Source: Myxococcus qinghaiensis
GTDB lineage: Bacteria > Myxococcota > Myxococcia > Myxococcales > Myxococcaceae
Direction of reading: 5' to 3'
Length of the DNA stretch: 64,000 nucleotides
Assembly (NCBI RefSeq): GCF_024198215.1
Contig: NZ_JAKCFA010000003.1
Location: 310,001-374,000, forward strand
This document shows, piece after piece, positions 1-8,412 of the stretch (position 1 is the first letter of the stretch; every line of letters begins with the position of its first letter). Below the pieces are notes generated by a model. That model saw nothing but the letters and a program-made list of their open reading frames with translations, ran no database searches and was not told the DNA's origin. The position numbers and the translations under genes were made by a program.

Positions 1-1
1 G

Positions 2-685
2 AACCTGCGCCAGCACATCGCCGGCCTGAAGGCCGAGTGGAACGTCCTGGAGGCGTCTCCGTACCTGCGCGCGCTGAAGGACGGCTCGTTCGAGCGGAGC
101 GACTTCCTGGAGACGCAGCGGCAGTTCTTCGCGGCGGTGGCGCACTTCTCGCGACCCATGGCCCTGCTCGCCAGCCGCCTTCCCCGCCCCGAGCTTCGCC
201 TGCCGCTGGTGGAGAACGTCTTCGATGAGCACGGGCGCGGCGCGCTCTCACACAGCCATGAGCACACGTTCCAGGTGCTGTTGGAGCGGCTCGGTGCCTC
301 CGGCGAGCGGCTCCACGAAGGAGCCTTCGGACCGGAGGTGCGCAAGTTCAACGTCGCGCTGACGGGCATCGCCGCCTTCGAGACGCCGCACACCGGCCTC
401 GCCGTGTTCGGCATCATCGAGGACCTGTTCAGCGGAATCTCCCTGGAGCTGGGGCGCGCCATCGTCGCGCGGGGCTGGCTGACCGCGGACCAGGTGGTGC
501 ACTACCCCACGCACGCCACGCTCGACGAGGAGCACGCGGACGGCTTCTACCGCCAGCTCGACGCGCCGTACGACGCGTCACCCTCGGCCGCGCGAGACAT
601 CGAGCAGGGCCTCCTCCTGGGCGGCCACCTCCTCCTCGGCCTCTACGAGGACTTGTACCGGGCCCGTCGGCGCCGACAGGCCTGA
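2..685 (+). CDS. Heme-oxygenase-like iron-containing redox protein, 5' truncated
   Basis: The reading frame is open from base 2 to the stop at 685, so the true start lies left of the window; 227 residues are visible. The all-helical sequence carries the acidic and His pattern of the TenA/PqqC/heme-oxygenase-like diiron superfamily (LVENVFDEHG, then SHEHTF about 12 residues later, and an IIEDLF segment). Members bind two irons and oxidise small substrates; the substrate here cannot be read from sequence. The stop lies inside the first copy of a tandem duplication. The next gene converges on it. Class is fairly sure, function is not. Confidence 0.7.
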   Translation, partial: NLRQHIAGLKAEWNVLEASPYLRALKDGSFERSDFLETQRQFFAAVAHFSRPMALLASRLPRPELRLPLVENVFDEHGRGALSHSHEHTFQVLLERLGASGERLHEGAFGPEVRKFNVALTGIAAFETPHTGLAVFGIIEDLFSGISLELGRAIVARGWLTADQVVHYPTHATLDEEHADGFYRQLDAPYDASPSAARDIEQGLLLGGHLLLGLYEDLYRARRRRQA

Positions 686-791
686 CACCCGGGCCTTCAG
701 GCAGCTCGACTCCCCGAGCCTTCGGGCTTCGGGCCCGTCGCCGCCGACAGGCCTGACACCCGGGCCTTCAGGCAGCGCGACTCCCCGAGCC
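660..791. repeat. Tandem direct duplication at a convergent gene junction
   Basis: A 61-bp segment at 660-720 recurs at 731-791 with two substitutions (period 71 bp). The left copy carries the stop of the heme-oxygenase-like gene and the right copy covers the 3' end of the metallo-beta-lactamase gene. Each copy contains a GCCTGA...TCAGGC inverted pair that could fold, so the duplication may also double a bidirectional terminator. Confidence 0.85.
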
Positions 792-1670
792 TCCAGACGT
801 CGAACCCGGGGCCGCGACAGCACTTCGCTCCCCCGCCTCGGGCCGCGCCACCGCGTAGCGCTCCAGTTCCACGGCGCAGTGCGCGGAGAAGACGCTCACG
901 TCAGCCGAGTGCTCGCGCACGAGCGTCCGCAGTCGCTCCTGGTTGGCGAGGCGCGCCGCATTGTCCGTGGAGCGCAGCCGCTGGAAGAGCGCCAGTCCCG
1001 GCGGACTGCGAGGCGCCTGGAGGTTCAGCTCCTTGTGGTCGAAGTAGGCGTCTCCCGCGTGCAGCAGCCACTTCCCCTCCGTCTTCACCGCGACTCCACA
1101 ATGCCCGGGCGTGTGGCCCACGAGCGGCACCAGCAACACCTCCGTGGACAGCCCCGGAATCACGCGGACCGCGTCGAAGCCGAACCACCGCTCCCCCTCC
1201 ACCGCGTAGTGCCTCCACGACGGCTGGTGCGCCCACTGCGCGGGCCGGTAGCCGAACTTCGCGTTCTTCGGCGTCGGCACCATGGCCGCCGCATGCTCGT
1301 CGCGGAAGACATGCACCTGCGCGCCGGGAAAATCCGCGAGCCCGCCGATGTGGTCCAGGTCGAAGTGCGTGGGGATGATGTGACGCACGTCCTCACGCCG
1401 GAAGCCCAGCCGCTCCACCTGGGCGACCGCCGTCTCGCGCGGGTCCAACCGGGGCGAGTTGCGACGCAGGAAGCGCGAGCCCAGCCGCGTCGTGTCCTCG
1501 ATGTCCTTGAGCCCCAGCCCCGTGTCGACGAGCACGAGGCCGTCATCCGACTCGATGAGCAGGCAGTGGCAGACCATCCGGGCCCGCGAGAAGAAGCCGC
1601 CCTCGCCCAGGACGAAGCGCGCGCCGCCGGCGGGGCACAGGGTGCCGCAGTTGAGGTGATGGACTCGCAT
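768..1670 (-). CDS. Metallo-beta-lactamase-fold hydrolase
   Basis: A 300-residue MBL-fold protein similar in layout to the lactonase/glyoxalase II-like branch. The ATG at 1670 is chosen because GAGGAACC sits just upstream and the fold begins directly after it; the frame stays open further upstream but that part is not MBL-like. Metal-binding motifs are THFDLDH, a HTPGHCG loop, HAGDAYFD and a C-terminal SAHC. In the first motif the usual second His of HxHxDH is Asp, a variant found in some MBL subfamilies that may change the metal site. The AraC regulator gene starts 82 bp away on the other strand, so the two may be co-regulated. Substrate unknown. Confidence 0.8.
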   Translation of the reverse strand: MRVHHLNCGTLCPAGGARFVLGEGGFFSRARMVCHCLLIESDDGLVLVDTGLGLKDIEDTTRLGSRFLRRNSPRLDPRETAVAQVERLGFRREDVRHIIPTHFDLDHIGGLADFPGAQVHVFRDEHAAAMVPTPKNAKFGYRPAQWAHQPSWRHYAVEGERWFGFDAVRVIPGLSTEVLLVPLVGHTPGHCGVAVKTEGKWLLHAGDAYFDHKELNLQAPRSPPGLALFQRLRSTDNAARLANQERLRTLVREHSADVSVFSAHCAVELERYAVARPEAGERSAVAAPGSTSGGSGSRAA

Positions 1671-1752
1671 GAAGGTTCCTCGGGGGAAGCAGGGGTGTCG
1701 TGTGCGTCCCAAGGTAGAAACGGGGCCTCCCCGCCGATTGGAGAAATCGGCC

Positions 1753-2589
1753 ATGGCGCCTCCCGCTTGCGTGCCCTCGATTGAACCTGTGCCTCGCGTG
1801 CCGCATGCTTCCTTCGTGACTTCCAGGCCGCTCCAGGTCGCATCCCACGGCGCGCTCGCGGGCTTCGTGCGGGGCTTTCGCGCCGTCACCCGGGACGAGA
1901 ACCGGGGCCCCGCCTACGTCCGCCTCCCCGACGGAGAGGCCGAGCTCATCGTCCGTCTCTCCGACACGCGAGGCGATGCGTATGTCATCGGCACGCGCCT
2001 GCACGTGCTCCAGAAAGGCGGGACGGACGTACCGCCGCTGGCCATCGCCGTGCGCTTCAAGGCCGGAGGCGCCTACCCCTTCTTCGGCGTGCCCATGGCG
2101 CAGCTCACCAACCGCGTCGTCAACCTCGACACCCTGTGGGGCGCGGAGGGAGCCAGGCTCCGGGAGCGAATGCACGACAGCCTGCCCGTGGCCGAGAAGG
2201 TGAAGGTGCTGGAGACGGCGCTCACCGAGCGCCTGCGTCGCGGTGACGTGTTCGAGCCCGCCTCCTCGCACGTCGTCCGCCGCGCCGTGCGCGCCATCTC
2301 CCAGTCGCCGGAGCTGCCCCGCGTCAGTGAGCTGGCTCGGGGCCTGGGCGTCAGCGAGCGACAGCTCCGACGCGCCTTCGATGACGTGGTGGGCCTGGGT
2401 CCCAAGGTCTACGCGCGGGTCGTCCGCTTCCAGCGCGCCATGCGGGCCTCCAAGCACTCGGCCACGCCGGACTGGGGCGCCATCGCCGCCGCCACCGGCT
2501 ACTACGACCAGGCCCACCTCATCTCCGACTTCCGGAGCCTGACGGGTGTCACCCCCGTCGCCCTCCTGCGCGCCGCCCCTTGGCCGTGA
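1753..2589 (+). CDS. AraC-family transcriptional regulator
   Basis: A 278-residue regulator. The N-terminal half is a variable ligand-sensing domain (DUF6597-like). The C-terminal half has the two AraC helix-turn-helices: LARGLGVSERQLRRAF and, about 45 residues later, AAATGYYDQAHLISDF followed by the typical GVTP. The ATG at 1753 is preferred over one at 1669 because the upstream part lacks domain character and would overlap the divergent MBL gene start. It probably controls itself or its divergent neighbour; no effector can be inferred. Confidence 0.85.
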   Translation: MAPPACVPSIEPVPRVPHASFVTSRPLQVASHGALAGFVRGFRAVTRDENRGPAYVRLPDGEAELIVRLSDTRGDAYVIGTRLHVLQKGGTDVPPLAIAVRFKAGGAYPFFGVPMAQLTNRVVNLDTLWGAEGARLRERMHDSLPVAEKVKVLETALTERLRRGDVFEPASSHVVRRAVRAISQSPELPRVSELARGLGVSERQLRRAFDDVVGLGPKVYARVVRFQRAMRASKHSATPDWGAIAAATGYYDQAHLISDFRSLTGVTPVALLRAAPWP

Positions 2590-2616
2590 GGCCCGGCTTG
2601 CGCTAGCAGGAGGGTC

Positions 2617-3225
2617 ATGCCCCTGCTCGCCCTCGTCCGTCACGGTCAGTCGCTCTGGAACCATGAGAACCGCTTCACCGGCTTCGTGGACGTGCCCCTC
2701 ACCGAGAAGGGCCGCGAGGAGGCCCGCCTCGCCGCGCGCGCGCTCCAGGGCATCACCTTCGACGTCGCCTACACCTCCGCGCTCACCCGCGCGCAGGAGA
2801 CGCTCGCCATCATCCTGGAGGCCCTGGGCCAACGCCCGCCCATCATCCGCGACGCCGCCCTCAACGAGCGCAACTACGGCGACCTCCAGGGCCTCAACAA
2901 GGCGGACGCCGCCCAGCGCTTCGGCGAGGCCCAGGTGAAGCTGTGGCGCCGCTCGTACGACGTGCCTCCCCCCAACGGAGAGTCGCTGGAGATGACCGCC
3001 CGGCGCGTGCTCCCCTTCTACGAGCGCGCCATCTCCGGCGACCTCCGGCTGGGGAAGAACGTCCTCGTCGTCGCCCACGGCAACTCGAACCGCTCCCTCG
3101 TCATGAAGCTGGACCAGCTCAACGGCGAGCAGGTGGTGGGGCTGGAGCTGGCGACCGGCGTTCCGCTCGTCTACGAGCTGTCGGCCGAGGGGTCCGTGCT
3201 GTCCAAACGAACCCCCTCCCCCTGA
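2617..3225 (+). CDS. gpmA: 2,3-bisphosphoglycerate-dependent phosphoglycerate mutase
   Basis: A 202-residue cytoplasmic enzyme that interconverts 3- and 2-phosphoglycerate in glycolysis and gluconeogenesis. It shows the LVRHGQS phospho-histidine motif (His9), the YTSALTRAQ segment, [11 protein letters not shown] (substrate-binding Glu and Tyr) and the second catalytic His in VVAHGNSNR. The length is slightly short of the usual 230-250 residues because an internal loop is reduced, as in many bacterial dPGMs. It lies 27 bp after the AraC gene, which may be simple packing. Confidence 0.93.
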   Translation: MPLLALVRHGQSLWNHENRFTGFVDVPLTEKGREEARLAARALQGITFDVAYTSALTRAQETLAIILEALGQRPPIIRDAALNERNYGDLQGLNKADAAQRFGEAQVKLWRRSYDVPPPNGESLEMTARRVLPFYERAISGDLRLGKNVLVVAHGNSNRSLVMKLDQLNGEQVVGLELATGVPLVYELSAEGSVLSKRTPSP

Positions 3226-3319
3226 GACATGAGACAGGGGGCCCTTGTCGTCTGGGGGCTTTGAATGCCATGAGACTCGGCCCGTCAGAACTGTCGAGTA
3301 CACAAACAAGGACACCCCG

Positions 3320-4030
3320 ATGAAGGCCCTCGCAATCGCCGTCGCCCTGCTGACCTCCGCCACCTCCTTCGCTCAGACTTCCCCGCAGGTCGAGAAGCAG
3401 CAGGCGCCCGACGCGACGATGGAGAAGTTCCGCCCGCCTCCGTCGGGCCGGCCGATGCCGCAGCAGCCGGCGGAGCCGCCGCGGCACAACAACTCGGGTC
3501 CCTTCGTCCCGCCGAACAGCACCGGCACCCTGGTGGTCGTCAGCCGCGAGGACCTGGCCCAGCGCCTGGAGCGCCTGGAGCGGCTGATGGAGGACATCGA
3601 GGACCGCGCCGACCGGGACACCCGCAGCAAGGTGCGCAAGGCGCAGGAGCAGCTGGAGTCCGTGCGGCGCCAGGTCACCGATGCCCCGCTGCTCGCCACG
3701 GTGATGCCGCGTCCGCCGCCCCCGCCGCCGGAGCCGATGATTCGTCCGATGGCGGATGGCTCCTTCCAGCGCTGGCATGACGCCATCGCCCGCGAGAACT
3801 TCACCGACGACAAGCTCCGTGTCCTGAACACGGGCCTGCAGGGCAACTACCTGCTCGTCTCCCAGGTGATGCGGCTGATGGAGCGCTTCTCCTTCAACGA
3901 CGACAAGATCAACGTGCTGCGCGCCGTGAAGTCGCGCATCCTCGACACGGAGAACAACTACCAGCTCTACAACGCCTTCCAGTTCTCCGCCGACAAGAAG
4001 CGCGCCCAGGACATCCTGTCCAGCCGCTGA
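3320..4030 (+). CDS. Secreted DUF4476-domain protein
   Basis: A 236-residue exported protein. The ATG at 3320 opens a clean Sec signal peptide (KALAIAVALLTSATSFA, cleavage after AQA/FAQ). A Pro/Gln-rich stretch follows, then a charged predicted coiled coil around residues 85-125, a poly-Pro run, and a C-terminal DUF4476 domain (about residues 145-235) with the repeated F..DK..VL pattern. DUF4476 proteins are frequent in myxobacteria and Bacteroidetes and have no assigned function. A strong hairpin terminator follows the stop. Confidence 0.75.
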   Translation: MKALAIAVALLTSATSFAQTSPQVEKQQAPDATMEKFRPPPSGRPMPQQPAEPPRHNNSGPFVPPNSTGTLVVVSREDLAQRLERLERLMEDIEDRADRDTRSKVRKAQEQLESVRRQVTDAPLLATVMPRPPPPPPEPMIRPMADGSFQRWHDAIARENFTDDKLRVLNTGLQGNYLLVSQVMRLMERFSFNDDKINVLRAVKSRILDTENNYQLYNAFQFSADKKRAQDILSSR

Positions 4031-4057
4031 GCAAGAACGAGCAGGCACGTTGAACCG

Positions 4058-4087
4058 GGGCGTCGCGGGAATCCATCCGCGGCGCCC
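4058..4087. terminator. Bidirectional hairpin terminator
   Basis: GGGCGTCGCGG (4058-4068) pairs with CCGCGGCGCCC (4077-4087) with one G-T wobble and an 8-nt loop, followed by a T-rich stretch. It sits between the converging DUF4476 gene and the thioredoxin-like gene. Confidence 0.75.
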
Positions 4088-4112
4088 TTCGTGTTTCCGG
4101 TGCCAGAACGCC

Positions 4113-4655
4113 TTACGGTCCGGACAGCTTCTTCATCAGGGCCTTGGCCTCCGGCGAGTCCGCGTCGCCGTGCACGACGGCCAGCACCTGCCCCCGCTCA
4201 TCGAGCGCGATGGCATAGGGCTCGCGACTGGAGGCCAGCCCCAGTGACTTGCCCAGACCGCCGCTCTTGTCGAGCCAGGTGTCGGACCAGAACTCCTCCG
4301 GCACCTTCTTCTTCGCCCGCTCCCGCGCCGAGTCCGCGCTGACGAAGAAGGGGATTTTGAAGGTGAGCACGGAGGCCCGGTGCACGGAGTCAGGCACCTG
4401 GGTCGCGGCCGTGTCGAACCAGCGGCGCATCTCTTCGCCGCCGTCCTTGTCGGTGAGCACCACCAGCAGCGTGCGCTTCCCCCGCCACTCCTGGCTCCGG
4501 TGCGTCTTGCCCTCCAAATCTTGCGAGGACAGCTCCGGCAGAGCCTCACCTGGCTTGGGCGCGGCGCTCGCCACCGAGGCCACCAGGAGCGAGGCGAGCA
4601 GGCAGGCCCCCCCCAGCCCCCGTCGAACAGCTGGATGCGACTGTCGCATCTCCAT
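4113..4655 (-). CDS. Periplasmic thioredoxin-fold protein without CxxC
   Basis: A 180-residue exported protein. The start at 4655 follows GGAGGT; a second in-frame ATG lies at 4649. A signal peptide ends near ASAAP. The mature part reads as a thioredoxin/peroxiredoxin-like fold: a GEALPELSSQDLEGK entry strand, then KRTLLVVLTDKDG, a Ser/Asp-rich helix, and YAIALDERGQVLAVVHG as the core strand pair. The usual redox CxxC is absent, so a structural or binding role, as in YtfJ-like proteins, is more likely than oxidoreductase activity. It is transcribed away from hemN with a gap of about 100 bp. Confidence 0.6.
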   Translation of the reverse strand: MEMRQSHPAVRRGLGGACLLASLLVASVASAAPKPGEALPELSSQDLEGKTHRSQEWRGKRTLLVVLTDKDGGEEMRRWFDTAATQVPDSVHRASVLTFKIPFFVSADSARERAKKKVPEEFWSDTWLDKSGGLGKSLGLASSREPYAIALDERGQVLAVVHGDADSPEAKALMKKLSGP

Positions 4656-4761
4656 GACCACCTCCGTCGCCCGAGGGCTTGCGGGTGAAGTGGTCATTGC
4701 CTCGGGCGGAGGCCAGGGAAGCGGCCTCATGAGGGGCCTGCCTGCTCGGTGGCCCGGGTGG

Positions 4762-6132
4762 CTACACCGTTCGGGAGAAGCGCGGCTTTTCGGCTCGCGA
4801 CAGGTGGGCGTCGAACACCATGGCCACGTTGCGCACGAACAGCCGGCCCAGGGCCGTCAGCTCCAACTGCGTGTCCGAGCGGACCACGAGCCCGTCCTCT
4901 TCGAAGCGCCGCAGCCGCTCCAGCTCGGGCGCGAAGTCGCGGACGCCGTCCTCGCCCAGGTCCACCCAGGCGTTGCACATGAGCTGGGTGATGACCGCGC
5001 GACGCCTCCTGTCATCCTCGGTGAGCAGCAGGCCGCGCTCGGTGGCCAGTCGCCCTTGTGAGACACGCTCGTAGTAGGCGGGCAGCGCCCGGACATTCTG
5101 CGCATAGGCCCCGGCGACGTCGCTGATGCCCGTGCTGCCCAGCGCCACCACGTCCGACGCCGCCTTCACCGTATAGCCCTGGAAGTTGCGGCCCAGCCGA
5201 CGCTCGGACAACGCGCGCGCCAGCTCATCCTCCGGCACCGCGAAGTGGTCCATGCCGATGGCCCGGTAGCCCGCGCCCACGAACGCGGCGCAGGCCGAGC
5301 GGAACAGCTCCAGCTTCACCTGCGCGGTGGGGAGCGCCTCGGCCGGCATCCGTCGCTGGTGCTTGAGCACCTCCGGCATGAAGGCGAAGGAATAGACGGC
5401 CAGCCGGTCCGGCCGCATCTCCAGCACCGTCTCGAGCGTCCGGGCCCACGTCTCAGGCGTCTGGTAGGGCAGCCCATAGATGAGGTCGAAGTTCACGCCC
5501 GTGAAGCCGAGAGCGCGCGCATGCTCCAGCAGGGCCCGCGTCCGCTCGGGCGACTGAAGCCGGTTCGTCACCTCCTGCACGCGCGGGTCGAAGTCCTGCA
5601 ACCCCATGGACAGCCGGTTGAAGCCCAGTCGCCGCAGCAACGTGAGCTGTCCCTCCGTCGTCACGGAAGGGTGCACTTCGATGGCGACTTCAGCGTCCTG
5701 CAACGGAACGAAGCGCCGCGTGAGATCGGTCCACAGTCGCTCCAGCTGCGGCTCCGTGAGGAACGTCGGTGTGCCGCCACCCCAGTGGATTTGAGAGAGC
5801 GAGCGACGCGCGCCGAGTCGCTCCGTCACCAGGTCCAGCTCCATCACCAGGTGGTCGAGGTACCGGTCCGCCGCGCGCGAGTCCTTGCTGATGACCACGT
5901 TGCAGCCGCAGTACCAGCAGAGGCTGTGACAGAACGGGAGGTGGACGTAGAGCGACAGCGGCTCGGCGGAGTCCCGAGCCCCCGCGCGGCTCAACCGCTC
6001 CTCCAGGGCCTCCGGCCCGAAGTCCCGACGCCACTCCGGCGCGGTGGGATAGCTCGTGTAGCGAGGTCCGGAGACATCGTACCGACTCAGCAGCTCCGGC
6101 GTGGGCCGGGGGACACCTGGCAGCGCTTCCAT
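4762..6132 (-). CDS. hemN: Oxygen-independent coproporphyrinogen III oxidase
   Basis: A 456-residue radical-SAM enzyme that decarboxylates coproporphyrinogen III to protoporphyrinogen IX without oxygen in heme synthesis. Family hallmarks: PRYTSYPTAP near the N-terminus, the cluster motif with Cys68, Cys72, Cys75 plus Cys77, the GGGTPTFL glycine motif, and a C-terminal HemN domain (GISDVAGAYAQN, RRAVITQLMCN). Length matches the family. The start at 6132 is the first Met before the conserved block. It lies just after ccoG in the same direction, and hemN next to cbb3 genes is a known association: the oxidase needs heme made under low oxygen. Confidence 0.95.
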   Translation of the reverse strand: MEALPGVPRPTPELLSRYDVSGPRYTSYPTAPEWRRDFGPEALEERLSRAGARDSAEPLSLYVHLPFCHSLCWYCGCNVVISKDSRAADRYLDHLVMELDLVTERLGARRSLSQIHWGGGTPTFLTEPQLERLWTDLTRRFVPLQDAEVAIEVHPSVTTEGQLTLLRRLGFNRLSMGLQDFDPRVQEVTNRLQSPERTRALLEHARALGFTGVNFDLIYGLPYQTPETWARTLETVLEMRPDRLAVYSFAFMPEVLKHQRRMPAEALPTAQVKLELFRSACAAFVGAGYRAIGMDHFAVPEDELARALSERRLGRNFQGYTVKAASDVVALGSTGISDVAGAYAQNVRALPAYYERVSQGRLATERGLLLTEDDRRRRAVITQLMCNAWVDLGEDGVRDFAPELERLRRFEEDGLVVRSDTQLELTALGRLFVRNVAMVFDAHLSRAEKPRFSRTV

Positions 6133-6248
6133 GCCCCACGTCTCATTCCAAGGCGCGTGCCACACCCGTCGCCCGGAGCCCCCAGACCTCACCGCAGGAT
6201 TCGCGGGGACCTCCGGGGCACGCGCAGGACTTTCGCGAGCCTGCTCCC

Positions 6249-7667
6249 TCAGCGACGCGGCGACGGCGGACCGAGGAAACGTGCCTCCATCCGCATCACC
6301 TCTCCGGAAGCGGAGTCCCTCACCTCGACGAGGAAGACGAACGGAAGCTCCACGCGCCCCTGCGGGACGAGGATGAACAACGGCACCCGGAAGCTCTCCA
6401 GGGAGGCGAGCCGCACCTCTGCTTGCGGTATCACCACCTGCGCGGAGTCCGGAGCCCGCGCGGAGATGGAGAACGTGGAGGGCTCCGGGTTCTTGTTCAC
6501 CAGGTGCAGTTCGAACTGGTTGCGCACCGTCCCCGCCTCGACGAGGTACGGCGTGCCCTGGAAGCGCAGCAGGTTCGCCTCGAAGGGGATGCGTCTGGCC
6601 ACGCTCCACACGAGCCCACCGACGGAGGCGAGCAGCAGCGCCCCATACAGCATCAGCCGGGGCCGCCACGTGCGGCGAGGCTCGCCCGCCAGGCCGTTGA
6701 GCGAGTCGTAGCGGATGAGCCCACGCGGGCGCCCCACCCGGTCCATCACCTCGTCACAGGCGTCGATGCACTGCGCGCAGGCCAGACACTCCATCTGCAG
6801 GCCGTTGCGGATGTCGATGCCCGTGGGGCACGCGGTGACACACTTGAGGCAGTCCACGCAGTCGCCCTTCGGCGGCGCGGGCTGCGTGGGGAGGACCTTC
6901 AGCAGCCGGCCCCGAGGCTCGCCTCGTCGCGCGTCGTATCCGACGATGAGCGAGTCCCCATCCTGCATCGCCGACTGGAGCCGCCCATAGGGGCACACCA
7001 CCACGCAGAGCTGCTCACGGAACCACGCGAAGTTGAAGTACAGCGCGCCCGTGACGGCCATGGCCCAGGTGAACGCCACCGGAGCCGCGGCGGGGCCCTG
7101 GGCCACCATGGACACCAGGCCTCCGGCGGACACGAAGAGGCTGAGCGCCGCATGGGCGATGAGCAACGACACGCCCACGTAGGCTCCATGCTTCACCACC
7201 GCGCGCGCCATCCGGCCCGCCGTCCACGACGTCCCCTCCTGGCGCAGCCGCCGCTCGCGAGGCCCGTCGATGAGCCGCTCCAGCGGCCGATAGAGCCCCT
7301 CCAGGAACACCGTCTGCGGACACGCCCAGCCGCACCACACCCGGCCCAGCCACGCGGTGACGAACAGCAGGCCGAACCCCAGCGCGGTGCACAGGAAGAG
7401 CACCCGCCAGAAGTCCTGCGCGTTGTACGTGGCGCCGAAGAGGAAGAAGCGTCGCGCCGCCACGTCCAGGTGCACCGCGGGATGTCCGCCCACCTCTATC
7501 AGCGGCAGGGCCACGTAGACGGCGATGAGCACCCCGAACGCCACGCGGCGCCAGGTGATGAAGCGGCCCCGCACGTCCGACGGGTGCAGCGCCCGCCGCG
7601 AGCCATCCGCGTGGATGGACGAGAGCTGGTCGATGCGAGGGCCTTCCTGCCGCGGGGGTATCGCCAT
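6249..7667 (-). CDS. ccoG: cbb3 oxidase accessory ferredoxin CcoG
   Basis: A 472-residue membrane iron-sulfur protein (FixG/RdxA family) needed for cbb3 oxidase assembly, where CcoG is linked to copper reduction. Several TM helices cover residues 35-215, with the CGWACPQTVFLEG motif in between. Two ferredoxin cluster motifs follow (CVDCLKCVTACP and CLACAQCIDAC). A further TM helix lies near 330 and a periplasmic Ig-like domain at 370-470. It is downstream of ccoP by 24 bp and surely in the same operon. Confidence 0.95.
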   Translation of the reverse strand: MAIPPRQEGPRIDQLSSIHADGSRRALHPSDVRGRFITWRRVAFGVLIAVYVALPLIEVGGHPAVHLDVAARRFFLFGATYNAQDFWRVLFLCTALGFGLLFVTAWLGRVWCGWACPQTVFLEGLYRPLERLIDGPRERRLRQEGTSWTAGRMARAVVKHGAYVGVSLLIAHAALSLFVSAGGLVSMVAQGPAAAPVAFTWAMAVTGALYFNFAWFREQLCVVVCPYGRLQSAMQDGDSLIVGYDARRGEPRGRLLKVLPTQPAPPKGDCVDCLKCVTACPTGIDIRNGLQMECLACAQCIDACDEVMDRVGRPRGLIRYDSLNGLAGEPRRTWRPRLMLYGALLLASVGGLVWSVARRIPFEANLLRFQGTPYLVEAGTVRNQFELHLVNKNPEPSTFSISARAPDSAQVVIPQAEVRLASLESFRVPLFILVPQGRVELPFVFLVEVRDSASGEVMRMEARFLGPPSPRR

Positions 7668-7691
7668 GTCGAAGTCCTCGTGGCCCGAGCG

Positions 7692-8240
7692 CTACGGCTG
7701 CTCGGGCTCACCCTGAGGCGCCTTTCCGCCGGCCGTGTTCGTCCCCTTGAGCGTCAGGACGTACGCCGTGACGGCCTTGACGCGCTCGGCGCCCAGCGTC
7801 CGCTCCCAGGCGGGCATGCCCTTCGCCACGGCACCCTCGGCCACCACCTTGTGGATGGCCATGGGAGCGCCACCGTGCAGCCAGAAGCCGTCCGTGAGGT
7901 TGGGCCCGATGAGGCCCTGACCCTGCGCGCCGTGACAGGCCGCGCAGTTGGCCTGGAACACGGCCTTGCCGCCCTCCAGCGACGTCGGGTCCTTCACCAG
8001 CTTCAGCAGCAGGTCATCCGACGCGGGCGTGTTGCTGGCCATGCGCTGGGCATGCTCGGCGGACTCCGCGGCGTACTCGCCCAGCTGGCCGGGCCCCGCC
8101 TCCGCGATGTGGTACCAGAACCAGTAGCCCGCGCCGAAGACGAGCGTCGTCCACAGGATGAACAACCACCAGTTCGGCAGGTTGTTGTCGTGCTCCTCGA
8201 TGCCGTCATAGATGTGTTTGACCAGCGACTTCTCACTCAT
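7692..8240 (-). CDS. ccoP: cbb3 oxidase subunit III, single-heme CcoP
   Basis: A 182-residue membrane-anchored cytochrome c subunit. The N-terminus has the CcoP signature (HIYDGIEEHDNNLPNWW), then one TM helix and one c-type heme motif CAACHG with a distal Met in GMPAW. Standard CcoP is about 300 residues with two hemes; this one has only one, so the electron entry chain is shortened. The ATG at 8240 overlaps the end of ccoQ by 8 nt. Confidence 0.93.
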   Translation of the reverse strand: MSEKSLVKHIYDGIEEHDNNLPNWWLFILWTTLVFGAGYWFWYHIAEAGPGQLGEYAAESAEHAQRMASNTPASDDLLLKLVKDPTSLEGGKAVFQANCAACHGAQGQGLIGPNLTDGFWLHGGAPMAIHKVVAEGAVAKGMPAWERTLGAERVKAVTAYVLTLKGTNTAGGKAPQGEPEQP

Positions 8241-8412
8241 GGCCGCCCTCCCCGCGCTCCGACAATGGCAGCCGCGAGAGCGCGTCGAAGTCCTGGCTCC
8301 TGCGCGCTCCGAACACCCACGCGCAGACGCCCAGGAAGATGGCGACGAACAGGACGAGCGCGAAGAGGGGAAGCTCCTCCAGCGTCATCCCCTGGTAGAA
8401 TTGCTTGTACAT
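8233..8412 (-). CDS. ccoQ: cbb3 oxidase subunit CcoQ
   Basis: A 59-residue protein with one TM helix (LPLFALVLFVAIFLGVCAW) and a charged cytosolic tail. Size, topology and position between ccoNO and ccoP identify CcoQ, which stabilises the oxidase. Its ATG at 8412 overlaps the ccoNO stop (TGATG), which suggests translational coupling. Confidence 0.85.
   Translation of the reverse strand: MYKQFYQGMTLEELPLFALVLFVAIFLGVCAWVFGARRSQDFDALSRLPLSERGEGGHE

Noticed and set aside
1543..3363. 606-aa open frame on the minus strand
   Set aside because: It overlaps the AraC and gpmA genes, which have clear domains; the translation is low-complexity.
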